Source of the DNA: Toxonevra muliebris
Taxonomy: Eukaryota; Arthropoda; Insecta; Diptera; Pallopteridae
DNA: 64,000 nucleotides
Direction: 5' to 3'
Assembly: GCA_963691655.1 (NCBI GenBank)
Contig: OY829326.1
Coordinates: 117,153,388 to 117,217,387 of the forward strand
How positions within the stretch are numbered: position 1 is the stretch's first letter; each line of letters opens with the position of its first letter. The translations under genes were made by a program, and so were the position numbers. This document shows, piece after piece, positions 1-12,398 of the stretch. Below the pieces are notes generated by a model, which worked only from the letters and a program-made list of their open reading frames with translations, ran no database searches and had not been told where the DNA came from.

Positions 1-1842
1 GGGAAAGAACTGATGCAGGAATGCTTATATAGGAACAAAACCTAAGCCCCCCAGAAACCCTGCTACGATATGCATAGGGTCACCCCCTATATTTAATCCC
101 GCTACTCTCATTTTAAAAAACAATAAGGAATGAGAAACGTATATATTGCATGTTTTCATATTATTAAGACATTTAATACGCTCCCAAGAGAAATTAAGGA
201 ATAGAGAGAAAGAGTGAAACCACTCTAGGAAGTACTCATCAAAAGCTTCATCGTTTATATCGAAAAAAAAAACAACAACCCAATGACAGTTTAACTGTGC
301 AAAGTGCATACAGAAGAAGAGTCAATGTTAAGTTTATATATCAAAGAAAGAAAGAAAGCACAAGAAAAAAAAAAAAACCCAACGAAACGAAATGAAACGA
401 ACCATCACCACCACCACTACTACCATCAACCAACCATCATAATATTTGAATTTTATTGGGTCACTATGTCAATACGTTTATTAATAATATAATACAAAAA
501 CAAAATAATAATAATAAAAAATAAAGCGCAAAATATAATAAAAAACAAAAAAAAAAAAAATGAAAAAAAAAAAAAATAAAAGCAACATTTCAACCAAAAT
601 GAAAATGATTAATTAACCCAGACCTTAAAAACGACAATGATGACGACGACGTCCACGATGACACCCAACCAGAGCGTCGACGTTTTGTCGTTGTCGATGG
701 TATTTTTGATTGCAAAATTATCACATAAAGTAAAAACACACAACACGAGGTACTGAAGAAATAAAAACAAAGCGGAAAAACGTAATCATATGGAAAGTTT
801 ATTCAATATAAAGTAAACAAAAAAAAACAAATAAATTAAGAAAAAAAAAACGTTTGCACTAATATTTAGCAGCAAATATATTGCACATCAGTGTAGACAC
901 TGTCGGCAAGTAGTACATAACGACAACATTCAGAATCAGAACATTACCTCACAAAGAGAGAGAGAGAGAGTAAGAGAAAATAAACTTATATTGAGTATGC
1001 AGAAAGTAGATTGATGAAGACAGCGACATTTTCATTTTCATTTAAAAATGTTTTTTTTTTTTTTGATGTGATAATTTTTAATGTTATGTGAATTTTATTA
1101 TTACGTACTTAGTACGTACAACTACAACAAGTAAAAGTTAGTTTAAAAATAATATTAATTTTATAAATAAATTGCGTGTTTGTGTGTGTATGTGTCCAAA
1201 AGTCAAGCAGAAAAAAACTAATTAATCTGCGTTGAATGAAAAATGAAATAAATGAAAAAAAATTTATTCACATGAAAACTTTGTGGTTATATTTAATTAC
1301 TACTAGTTATTATTAAGTATTACAGTTCGCCTTCATTATTTTTTATAATTTAATTCATGAATATTATGTTGATTAGCACTTGACTAAGTACCGCGACCAA
1401 TTAGGTCCTATTCTATCGTGCTAACTACTTACTACTACTATACCAGCTTTGCGTATTTAACAGGTTGAAGTCATCTCAGAGAGTAAAAATTATAGTGTCA
1501 AAAATAGCTCCCGTTGTGAATATTTAAAATTTTAATTCTAGCAGTACACTCTTGATTATTTACATTTTGCACTCTTTTGACACTACAACATCTGGTTCTT
1601 CAAATAAAATGAAAGAGTCCTCAGAGATGATTTCACCCTATTGACCCTAGATATATATTTCTGCTACAAAAGAGTGCAAATGATTAATCTGATATAACTT
1701 CTTCTTCTTCTTTAGACAGCCGCAAGAATGGTGTATCTGATACATACCGCATCTATTGTTGTTCTGCATTTGGTTGTTGCTTCTCTTGGGTTGACTCTTA
1801 CGAAACTCTTTAAGTTCCTTTTAAATATGAAAGAAAACGAGT
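1..1842. other. Non-coding AT-rich DNA, probable intron
   Basis: No gene is recognisable on either strand. The stretch holds A runs (about 367-378 and 548-560), a short CAC/ACC-rich stretch near 400-430, a GA microsatellite near 955-970 and a T run near 1052-1064. Open frames at the left edge have no recognisable domain and read as low-complexity translation. The only extra structure seen is the short inverted repeat listed separately at 1493-1585. Confidence 0.6.
1493..1585. repeat. Short inverted repeat (possible tiny MITE)
   Basis: TAGTGTCAAAA at 1493-1503 is matched by its exact reverse complement TTTTGACACTA at 1575-1585, giving 11-bp arms 93 bp apart end to end. The interior is AT-rich and non-coding. 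No target-site duplication was found, so this could be a degenerate MITE or chance in an AT-rich region. Confidence 0.3.
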
Positions 1843-1850
1843 ATCGTAGA

Positions 1851-2145
1851 CAGTGTGGCCAACTCAGCGCTTTTCCCGCTGATTTTAGTGCTTTTTGAAA
1901 ATTAAAACGCGGAAAAATAGTGATTTAGCGCTCAGCGCGTTCTTTCAATTTAAAATATCTTTGAAAAATCGAAGAAATTTTCATTGACTAGAAGTATCAG
2001 ATGTGTGCCTGTGTTAGTGAAAAGTTTAAATGTATTGAGTTTTCTCGCACTCTGATAAGGGAAAAAAATTTAACGCTTTTTAAAAGAAAATACGCGTTTT
2101 ATTCTTCATTTCAGCGGATTTTTAAAATAAAAGTTGGCCACACTG
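1851..2145. mobile_element. hAT-type MITE, 295 bp, TIR CAGTGTGGCCAACT
   Basis: The element begins CAGTGTGGCCAACT and ends with the exact reverse complement AGTTGGCCACACTG, so it has 14-bp perfect terminal inverted repeats. It is flanked by ATCGTAGA (1843-1850) and ATCGTGGA (2146-2153), an 8-bp target-site duplication with one mismatch. An 8-bp duplication and CAGTG-type ends are typical of hAT elements. There is no transposase frame in 295 bp, so it is non-autonomous and depended on an enzyme encoded elsewhere. The interior contains repeated GCGCT/CGCTTTT words. Confidence 0.85.
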
Positions 2146-2153
2146 ATCGTGGA

Positions 2154-5100
2154 GTGCATGAATAGATGGTGAGAGAGCCGACATCGTGATCAGACTTTTT
2201 TACTGTTGTTAGTCGTTTTGTTTTTGCAAGAATCTATTTTAATGCAAAAACATACATAAATATGAGAGAGAGAGAGAGAGAGAGAGCTGTTCGTGTTGTT
2301 CTTGCAACAGTTGACTTTGTTTGCTTACTCTTAAATTTCGGCTGTTTCCGAAAACTAAAAACTTCTGACAACGAAATTATTCTGGATATTCAATCTTTAT
2401 TGCAAATAGTATAGCATCATTGCAAAAGCAAAATATTTCTGCACCTTATAGTATTACAACAACATATTTGCAGGAGGTGCAAAAATATTTTCTATTTACA
2501 TTTACAATCTAGAGTGAACAACTCTATTGATTTCTGTTGAGTCATTCAGGAGAAAACATTAAACAAAATTAAAACTTTTCAAAACAATTTGAAAAGGTTT
2601 TTGCCAAATTGTATAAGCACTATCCGGAAAGGTATTTTACCATTAAAATTTCAGACTTTGTGCCTTACTAGAAAAAATCAGGGACACAAAATAATAATAA
2701 TTTTTTTTTTTTAAGCAAAAAGTAAAAAAATCTGATTGAACATTTAAGGGAGTTTTGATTACAAATATCGCATCCAAAAAAATTTTTTTCGTATCTCAAT
2801 ATGGGGATTAACAAATATAGGGTATCAATTCCACAAGACAGTTTTGTCCCTGGAAAAAAAATCTCGCTCAATAGGCAACAAAGTGATTACTTGAAAGAAC
2901 ATCTCAAAAATTTTACATTTTTCTATGTCAAATAATGTCAATGTCTTCAGTAAAGTAGTCAGTTGTCAAACGATATTTTTCTTGACATCAAACGAAAACT
3001 ACACGATTTGTTAAGCAGTATGATGGCAGCAGGATGGAAAAGTATAGTGCCAAAACAGTTTGACAGAATTTGGATCCATTTGCTAATTGACAGTCAACTT
3101 AAACTAGTGACTAAATCAAAGTGCCAAACGTCTGACGTTTTGGCAAATAATATAATTGTATTTCAGTGCATATTGCCGAATATAGAGCGTAAAAATAAAA
3201 GAAAAATGCGTGCCATATATACAAATTATTAAGACATATGCCAGCAGGCCACAGAGCAGCAACGTAATCTCATCGGGGACTGCGCCGCTGTCGTCTTTGT
3301 AGTCACAGAAAACGAAAGTGAAAGCAATTTTTTTTTTATTTGATTTTTTTTTTGCAATACAACAGCAGCCACAACTGTAGTGGATATGGCTGGCTGGTAG
3401 CTAGAGCTGGCTGACAGCAGCAACAGCACACAACAAAAACATACGTACGGGTAAATGTAAATCATAAATCGCAATAGTGAAAATTAAAATATTCATATAC
3501 ATGTATGAATATTTTTGAGGTATTTTTTTTTTTAATGCGTTTTTCTTTGTTGTATTTTGGTAAACTTTTCTTTTTATGAATTTTATGACTAACACAAAAC
3601 GAGCCGATGCTTTAAATTGAAAAAAAAAAATTATTAAAAATTTGCAGATGTGCGTGCATAGCAACAAGTTAAGCAATTAATAGATATAACAAGACCAGCA
3701 AAAAGAGAGGTGAAGCTATTGGCAACAAAAAATGGCAAATTTGTTATTTTTTTTGTAAAGTAGTTTACGTTAGACGCAGAGGGAGAGAAGCCTGCAGCTA
3801 TAACAAATATAACGCACTTTTTCTTTGTATTGGCAACCAACTTATTTTTAGGTACTAACAATCAAGTAAGCAAGCAAGCAACCAACCTATCTACCTTAGC
3901 AACCACGCTAGCCAGCCAGCCCCCCCCAGCATGTGCGTCGTAGAGATACGTCGCTAACACCGAGACAGACAGACGCACGATAGTTAATTTGTGGCTTAAA
4001 ATATTATTAAAAAAAAAACGCGTTTTCATATTGTTCAATGTTAAAGAAAGTTATTTTTATGTTTTTTTTTTTTTTGCTGCTGCTGCAAACCTATAAAAAA
4101 AATGTTTGTTGTTGTTGCTCTTGGTTTTATTTGTTATTCGAAATGTGTACCAAGGTCAGCAATATGTTTGTACATATATGCAAAAGCAGCAGCAAGCAAA
4201 TAGTTAACAGACAGTAAAAAATTGCAATCTTGTAGAAATAAGGAAAATCCTAATGATTACGTCATTGCGGCATTTGAAATATTGTATGTAAGAAAAAAAT
4301 CATACATAAGTACTCGTAGATAATAAAAGAAAAAGAAATTCATTCCATCCCTCAAATACAATAATTAATTAGTTAACAATATCAACAAAAAACTTTTTAT
4401 TGTTTTTTATTACATTTTGTAAAACATTTGTGAAAAATAATTACAAAATTGTTATACAAATTTGCCTTATCATAGTGACATGTACACGTGTGTTACAATT
4501 GAAGCAGCAACGCGATAAGGCAGTTAAAACTAGTTTGCCATTTTGTTGTTGTTGCCTATTTTTTTTCATTTATTTATATTGATTGAAAAAGGTTTTCTTT
4601 TTCTTTTAGAGTGGTGTAGCAAAAAAAAAAAAAAAAAATATTTATATATGGTGGGCACAACTACATTTTATTTGATCATTTAATGAAATTTCTCTAATAT
4701 AACAAGCTCCTACATAAAGGCTTAATTAAATTATATAAATGCTGCAATATGCAAAAATTTAACCAAAACATAATCTTGTCTTGCATAATTTACTAATTTG
4801 TAACATAATTCGGTGGTTAGGGCTCGATATGTTAAGCCTCTTCTGGCGACAAATATTCAACAATATTAGTTAAGCCGAAGAGTACTTTGACAAGATGGTG
4901 AGAAATTGTATTTCTCAGTTGAACATAGGATGAACGTAGGAGTAATCATTGAGCGCTACAAAGCGAGCAACGGATTACTCTCTATTGCTCCAGAGCCCTT
5001 GCATTTTGTACTTTTTTTTAACATTTCTAGTCCTACAACATGGAGTACTCGTTTTAACCTCCAAAATCAGTAATTAAGGAGAACATGATTACGAACACGA

Positions 5101-5889
5101 GCAGCCCTCTCTCCCTCTCTCAACCTACCGAGTTTCCAGCATCAAGAGAAATTTACTGTTATTATTAGTTGTTTTTGCAAAAATCAACACTTTCTGTTTT
5201 ATTGTTATTCGTTGGACGATTATATTTGTTATTGTTGTTTCTCAGGTTTAAAAAGAGAACGGATTTATTATTGCTCTTTGGTGGAGTACTCACTATTTGT
5301 GCAATTGGATTGATCTGTGCTTTCAAAAACCAAGCCGTAGAAAAACAAAACAAAAGAACAATGAGAAAAGGGAATCAAATGCTGAGAGTAAAGAAGTTCG
5401 CAGTGAGAATAAAAAAAAATTGGTATGCTATTAATGAATATGTAAAGAACAAATGCAAAAAGAGACAATTCGATAGTTGAAAGCTGTTGCTACCTTTAAA
5501 TCAGCATATCTAAGCTTACCACATTTCACAGACAGTAAAAATAGGAAAAAATGAGGGGAAGAAATGCAACTCTTTCTTCTAATTTCAAATATTTTTCAAA
5601 TAATATACGTCAGCGACAGTGCCAGACCGAAGGAATAAAATAGTATTTTCCATCGAATTTATAACGCTAAATTTCATTTTCACATTCATTAACAGTTTTT
5701 CTCGTTGAGATATGCATAGATTCGGTCATGAAATACAAAAATTTTCAAATGAATAGCATAAAACAGAAGTATTTTTTTTTTGACTTAAATTAAAAAAAAG
5801 AGAGTGCAAAAGTGGAGAACCAGAAAAGAGAACATGTTCTTTTCAAAAGAGTATGGTTTGTAAACCTATACACGGAAGATAATCTGCTC
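2154..5889. other. Non-coding AT-rich DNA, probable intron
   Basis: No supported gene. Visible landmarks are a GA microsatellite at about 2264-2286, a C run near 3919-3927, AAGC/AACC tetranucleotide runs near 3865-3890, TGC and GTT repeats near 4075-4120, and a poly-A run near 4620-4638. Open frames here are low-complexity and match no family I recognise. Confidence 0.6.
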
Positions 5890-6060
5890 TTTTACACACA
5901 CCGAATTGTGCCCGATTTTCTATTTAATGGGAGGCGAAAGGGAAGACAAAACTGAGCGAGTCAAAATCGGCTGTACCAACGATTTTTGACGTTTGCCTTT
6001 TGAAAGTTTTGCATCTCTGTTCCACTTATGTAAAATGAATAACAAAGAAGTAAAAATATA
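5890..6060 (+). repeat. Dispersed repeat family A, copy 1
   Basis: The segment around 5960-6040 (TCGGCTGTACCAACG, then GACGTTTGCCTTTTG, GCATCTCTGTTC and AATAACAAAGAA) reappears in the same order and orientation at about 11460-11550 with few changes. The matched core is roughly 100 bp and looser similarity extends to the left. No terminal repeats or target duplication could be fixed, so the superfamily is unknown. Confidence 0.6.
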
Positions 6061-7980
6061 AATACAAAATAGGTCGGTCGAATCGTTGTGTATAAAAACT
6101 CCTGACGATAACATACTAACATTACTGACAATCACTAAGAGAAAATTACAGATCTAGGAAAGGGCGGAGGCCTACCTTAACAAATTAAGAGAAAATTATT
6201 TTATATACTGTTAAAATTAGTTTATATTTCGGTTAGGTTGATCGATTGCTTTTTTTTAAGCGCGAATAAAACAAAATAGCCTTAATATCATTATCTCGGT
6301 TGTACGTGAAGCAAAAAAAAAAAAAAAAAAATTTATTTTAATTGTTCTTATGGGGAAGGTTGCTATAAGAAACTTTGTTTAGGGCGTTACGGTAGGTTCG
6401 AAAGTTTGAATATCGGCTAAAAAATTTAATTTTTCTAAATTAAGTTAGCCAAAAGTAAAATTTTGTCGACTACTCTAACAAAGCACAGATTGTGAGATTG
6501 AAATATTTTATTTTAACTTTTTTCAATAAAATTGATTCACTTGGCATATTGAGAGATTTAATCTCTAATCTACTCTTATTTATTCATTCATTATAATAAT
6601 CGAGTTATAGCGTCATGGAAAAAATGTGCAACAAATGTAATTCCCAATGTACTTTATTTAATTGTATAGTTTCAACTATATATAAGTACAACTGTACTAA
6701 AAATATAACATACAGATACTGTAGAAAATAATGCGAAAATTAAAATAGAAATATTAAAAAAAAAAGAATAATATTGTTTTCATAAATGTGATTTGCACGA
6801 CTGTACAAAGATTTGAATTGCCAACTATAAATAGTTGCGGCCGCGTTGCTTGGTTGTTGTTGTTGTTTTTTTGGCTTGTTTTAGGAGAGAGAGTAAGAGC
6901 GATAAAGTTGTATACAACCGTACACAGGTTGATAATAAAACAAATAACATATAAATAAAATAAAAAGGCGCCTGTAATTTTGTTTTGTTTTTCGACTTCT
7001 TTTTTATTATTTATTTATTTTTTATTTGCACTGAGAAACTTGTGGAGCATGGAATGGGGATTGGAATGCATAGTAGTATAGTGTAGCGTGGCACTTACGC
7101 TGGCAGCAATGATATGAGTATGTATGTGTGTTTGCGCTCTTTATCAGTAGCAGCAGTTATTGTCGCCATTGTTGCCATTATTTTTGTTATTGTTGTTGCT
7201 GCAGTTGCTGTTGTCATCCAAGGTGTGGCAAAAAAGGTGTTAACGCAACGTGTACACATATATACACGCGCAAAAAGAAAGATACACTTTTTTTTATAGT
7301 TTTTTCATTCTTTGTTTGATATTTTCAGCAAACAACAATCAAAAATACACACGACTTTGCGAAAAAGACAAAGAAAATGGAAATATAAAATTTAACGAGT
7401 TTAGCTCATTAACATTTTTGTTGTTGGTGTAGAATAGTTAAATTATTGAGTAATGAAATGTTACAAGTACCGTTATTCGGTAATAATGATTGAGTAGAGG
7501 AACGTGATATGTGCTCTCGATGCCAAAGCTTCTCTTTCTTGCTCTTGTTGTTATTAATGAGAGAAGTGCACATGGTTGCATTTTTAAATATTTTCTCTGA
7601 GATACTTTCAGAGTCCACCAACACATTTGTACGGGTAGAATTTAACAAGAGTTAAGCGATTTTCGCTCTTTATTCAAACAAAAACACACTGATGTCTGTC
7701 GTTATTATGAATAATCCAAATCGATTAACTTCACTTTTTTACATTTTTTTATTTGGGATTGAAAGTGATAAGAAGCTAAAATGCTTTAAAAAATTTATTC
7801 TTTTACAAAAGGGAAAATAAAAAATAATAGCTTCCATAACAATCAAATAAATATTTTATATTATATAGCTAATAGTTTCCCACATTTTGCAATACCATTT
7901 TTTAACTCAGACAAATCCTCATAGTTGTATAAAAACCAAATGATACGATACAAATATGTTTACAAAAAAAATAATTACAG
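6061..7980. other. Non-coding AT-rich DNA, probable intron
   Basis: No supported gene. It holds a poly-A run near 6313-6330, GTT repeats near 6855-6870 and mixed GTT/GCC/TGC repeats near 7150-7215. The hydrophobic open frames at about 7114-7320 are translations of those microsatellites in different frames. Confidence 0.6.
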
Positions 7981-7986
7981 CATAAC

Positions 7987-8061
7987 GCCCGGTTTTCACT
8001 ATATCAAATTTAATCAAATTTCCCCGACATGTTGGCAATTTCATACATAGTTACAAACAGG
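7987..8061. mobile_element. Small MITE family B, copy 1 (75 bp)
   Basis: The element starts GCCCGGTTTTCACTAT and ends ATAGTTACAAACAGG, whose reverse complement matches the start imperfectly. CATAAC stands immediately on both sides (7981-7986 and 8062-8067), a likely 6-bp target duplication. Its interior (CAAATTTAATCAAATTT, then ATGTTGGCAA) is found again in reverse complement in 11694-11810, which supports a real mobile family. It is non-coding. Confidence 0.5.
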
Positions 8062-8067
8062 CATAAC

Positions 8068-11000
8068 TTAAAATAAATGGAAAATCCAAATACTATGAAA
8101 TGTCTTTGCAAATATAGTATATAATGTGAGAGAGCTACAACAATCAACAACAAAGAACAATTAGTAGAGAGTAGCAAAGTCTTAAATCAATTGTTTTTAT
8201 GCTGTTGCTATTTTATATGCTACTGATAAAGTTAAATCACAAAAAAAAGAACAAAGACATATTATTGTAGATTTGCACAGTGGAATTATAAACAACTACA
8301 AAAGCAACAAAAGGTATAAGCATTAAATTTAATCAAACACAGGAAATACTTTGGAAGCGCGACAACAAGTAGTTGAGATTGGTATTTTTAATTTATATTG
8401 TTTTGTGATATTTCGAGGAAATTCACCTAAAACCTGAATAAACCATATATTGCATGCATTTTAATAATACAAAGGGCAGTCATTAAAAACAAAGAGAAAT
8501 AGCAAAAAGTTTTTTTAAATTGTTATCAGTGGGACGACGTTAACAATGACAACTCTAAAAGAGATTAAAGAGCAGAAAAAAATTCTTGTTATACTATACT
8601 ACAGCAATAATAATAATAATAAAAATAATAAGTAATGGAATGAAACACGTTTTTATAAACAGAGACTCATCTAAAGAAAAACAAAAACAATTGATAATTT
8701 TAATTAACAAAAACCAGTACAAGAGACAAAGACAACGACAAAAATTTTCAAGAAAGAAATCAACTTGATTTACTGTTGTTGTATGGAAGTGATATCACAC
8801 ACAACACCAGGTGAGATAAGATTTATCTTCTACCATTCAATTAATCTCCCTCTCTTTGCTCTTACTCTCTTCGATTTTCTTCTTTATTATTTACGCCTAA
8901 TTCCGTTATAGATATGAGAAGAATGTGTATGTGGTGCAAGAGAAGAGTGCTGAGATGACATTGGAAATTCTTCACATTTCAGGTGATAAGATTTACATAC
9001 TACCACAGTATCACACACCCGCTTTTGTTGTACTTCTTTATTACTTGACTTTGTTGTTATAGATATGTAATTAAGAAAAACAAAAATATAGAAGGTAAAT
9101 GGAGGGAGTGAAAGAGAGAGAGAATGAGAAGGCACCAACACAAAAACTTGACACTAGAAACTATTCAGAATCTCTTTTGTTTCTCTTGAAATTGTAATGG
9201 AATGTAATATGAGATGTAAAAATAAATTTTTACTGATTTTTCTTTCAATGCATTTGAACATGCTTTGTTGGATATTTTTGTATGATTTGGAATTTCTTTG
9301 TTCGCGTCACGAAGAAAAAAAAGACATAAATATAAAAATAACAAGTAGATATACATATACATATATACGTAAATATAAATATATTTGAAATAAAAGCTAA
9401 AAATTTTTAATAGCTACAGAAAATCACGAACAAAGCATTATTACCAAAAAAAAAAAAACCAAAAAAAAAAAATAAAATGCTCAAACAAAAAAAACAACAA
9501 CATACATGTATTATTGCTTTATTACAACAAGAAATAGGAGAGGAGAGCAGAAGTGTGAGAGAGAGAAGAGCTGCACAAATAGGAGAACGAAATCATCTGG
9601 AGATTGAAGAGGAGTAGTAAGAGGCAGGGGCGGCATCCCGACACAACTGAGACACGATTTTGTAATGTTAATGATGCATTATCAAAATATATAAAATAGC
9701 AATTAACAATTTGCGTCTTTTGCAAACAAATAAATGAGTTTAAAAATTTTTTGTGTCAAAAAAAAACAGCAAAAAACAAAAAAAAAAAAAACTGAAAAAC
9801 AAACAAAAAAAGACAAGAACAAATAATAAAAAATAGAATAAGTCAAAAAATTTAACAAATTATTATTAAAATAAACTTTTAACAATGTTACACAAAACGA
9901 TGAGACATCAACAACAACGAAAAAAATAAAATAAAAATTCCTATAGAGACTTTTCTTCTTTTTTAAGTATATAACAAGCCAAAAATATTGACCAGAAAAA
10001 AGACAAACAAATAAAAATAAAAAAACCGATAGTAATAACAATAATAATGAGAGACAAAGCGCATACGATTCATCAGCAACCGCAATAAACAATAATAATA
10101 ATAATAAAAACAAAATAAACCTCCAATAACAAGAAATTCTCAATAAAAAATTAAATTAAAAAACATTAAAAAAAAAATATTTGCATTATTTTTCATTCAC
10201 ACGTTCACTTTTATTTAAATAATTTGTTGGTTTTTTTTTTTTCTTTGAAAAATATCTATGAAGTAAATTTATTTACAATGCGATTGTATACTTCAATTCA
10301 TTTCTTAATTAGTATGCGCTGCAAGAAAATACGTATAAAAAATTTCTCACTCATTACATCGATTCGTCGCACATTAATTTCAGTCGAATGTGTACAAAAA
10401 CAACTCGTCGTCGCATATTTATAAAAATATCTACAAAATTTATAAAAATAGCTATTTGCATCTTAATTTGTAACACAAAGTGTATGAGCACACACATATG
10501 CAAACACAAGACATTGTTGTCTAATTTTGTAGATGCATATCTGCGTACAAATACACTCAATAAAATCAGCTTTTTTTAAAAAAAAAACAAAAAGAAAAAA
10601 GTTGTATCCTATTCTTCAAATATGTTTCAAATTCAAAACAATTTCGATTACCGCATTTGAAGGGCATATGTAATAATTATGTACATTGCAAACGTCGTGA
10701 CATGTATAAGTTCACTTGTCAGCAGTGATGAATGACATTTAAAATTCACTATTTCTAAATGTCGCAGTTTTCAGTAAATAGCAATATTAAAAATAGTATA
10801 TATTGTTAAAAAAGTTATTAAAAAAAAAAACACTTTAAAATTGTACCGTAGAATTTTTAAATGTTTAGTCCTTACGTCACTTTAAGAATTAATAAACATG
10901 CGCAGAGAAAAAGAATATCACATGCGAGAGTTTTCTAATTGGTCAATTACAGCAGTTGATAGCTACTCGGTGAGAATAATAATCTCTCTGTTTAAATTAC

Positions 11001-11389
11001 AATTCAACAAAGGTAAAAAATTAAGGTTTTTGAATCAGTTATTTATTTTTTTTTTGTCAAGTTTTTTAGGTAAAAATATTTGTGTTATTAACATTCAAGA
11101 CTTCAAGTTATTATTCATAATTAAATATTATGTAAATATATCATTAAAAAAATATTGTTTGTGTGACATATATTTATATGATATTATTTTTACTCCAACT
11201 GCATACTGAGAGATTTTCGCAGAGTACAAAGAGAGCAAGGAAAAAGTGCTCACGTCATATTGAGAGTAACGGTGAAAACAAGTGTGCAAGAGTAAGAACG
11301 GACCTATATACAACTGTAATGAGAGCAAAAGTGTAGGGGAAAGCAAAAACAAACAAAAAGAGATATGCGTTCTTTGTTGTATGTTGGTG
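8068..11389. other. Non-coding AT-rich DNA, probable intron
   Basis: No supported gene. It contains repeated AAT/ATA microsatellites (near 8605-8632 and 10035-10110), a GAGA tract near 9112-9122, two adjacent A runs near 9447-9472 and a T run near 10228-10242. The 146-residue Leu/Phe-rich minus-strand frame at 9703-10143 is the complement of this A-rich DNA. Confidence 0.6.
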
Positions 11390-11560
11390 GTATGTCACAC
11401 CGATTTCTATCTCATTTCTCTTAGAGAGAGAGAGACGAAAGACGAAAGTGAACGAGTAAAAAAAATCGGCTGGACTAACGATTTTTGACGTTTGCCTTTT
11501 GCAAGATTTGCATCTCTGTTCAACTCATGTAAAACGAATAACAAAGAATCAATAGAATAA
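11390..11560 (+). repeat. Dispersed repeat family A, copy 2
   Basis: Same-orientation counterpart of 5890-6060. The shared core includes an ATCGGCTG..ACTAACGATTTTTGACG block, GTTTGCCTTTTG, GCATCTCTGTTC and ATAACAAAGAA. A GA run at about 11424-11435 lies just upstream. Boundaries are approximate and no terminal structure was found. Confidence 0.6.
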
Positions 11561-11693
11561 CAAAAGAGAATATGTAAAAATCGGTGTGTGTAAAAGCAGA
11601 CCAGGTGGACTTAAATTTTCTTTGACCCATAAATTAATGTTAGAGCTCACTAAAAACAAAGATGTTTCCAAAATAACTCACGGTATAAGTTAT

Positions 11694-11810
11694 GCTTGGT
11701 TTTCACTATGTCATATTCCCTGTCAAAGAGAGAGAAAAATAATATTTCCTAAATGAAATTTGCCAACATGCTGGCAAATTTGATTGAATTTTACATAGTG
11801 AAAATCAGGC
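11694..11810. mobile_element. Small MITE family B, copy 2 (about 117 bp)
   Basis: The left end GCTTGGTTTTCACTATGT and the right end ACATAGTGAAAATCAGGC are imperfect inverted repeats of each other. Read on the reverse strand, the right half (CACTATGTAAAATTC, then GCATGTTGGCAAATTTC) matches 7987-8061, so both belong to one family. A short extra block with a GAGA run in the left half makes this copy longer. No clear target duplication remains. Confidence 0.55.
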
Positions 11811-11872
11811 GATAGGCAAGATTTTAAAGATTATTTATTTATAGGAGAAAAAGGCAACACTAACATCATAGG

Positions 11873-12390
11873 TAACGTTCGTATCTTTTTCGGACTAAAA
11901 ACTGTATATTTTTTAGAAAATTTTTTAAAAAACTGTAAATCGATTTTAAAAAAACTGTATATTTCGCGGTATCAATTTTTTCAATGAAAATTAACAAGGA
12001 AAGCAATTTATCAATCATCTAAATCGTCTTCGTTCTAAATTTTCATATCTCCTTCTGTAGTTGTATTGAATTTGTGCTTTAAAGAAATTTGACGAAGCGA
12101 TTCCGGCTTTGCTATGAGATATTTATAGAAATCAACGCATGGATATTACATTTGACGACAAGAATCGCCTTCAATTTTTCCACTTCTTTCAAAAGTATAC
12201 TCACAACAAGTTGACACTGTTCTTTCAGACGTTTTGCATTGGGATTGATAAATTTGAATTTCGTAGCTCTAAAAATTTTATATTTTTTTTTCAGTATAAA
12301 CGCGGTATTTTGGTAAAAAAAGGCGGTATGCGGTTTTGGAGTTGAAAAAACGGTATACTACCTCGAAAAACTGTATAGATACGAGCGTTA
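11873..12390. mobile_element. Non-autonomous DNA transposon family C, copy 1 (518 bp, 8-bp TSD)
   Basis: The ends are TAACGTTCGTATCT and AGATACGAGCGTTA, 14-bp terminal inverted repeats with one mismatch. The element is flanked by a perfect 8-bp duplication ATCATAGG (11865-11872 and 12391-12398). The interior contains repeated ACTGTATA words, CGCGGTATC and GGCGGTATGCGG, but no transposase. A second copy lies at 24097-24598. The 8-bp duplication points to the hAT, P or Merlin superfamilies, but the terminus is not the usual hAT CAGNG, so the superfamily stays open. Confidence 0.85.
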
Positions 12391-12398
12391 ATCATAGG

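Noticed and set aside
7114..7319. Hydrophobic or Cys-rich small frames resembling membrane peptides
   Set aside because: Overlapping frames of the same GTT/GCC repeats; composition explains the hydrophobicity.
9703..10143. 146-residue minus-strand frame rich in Leu and Phe
   Set aside because: It is the complement of A-rich and AAC/AAT repeat DNA, with no domain, no start context and no splice signals.
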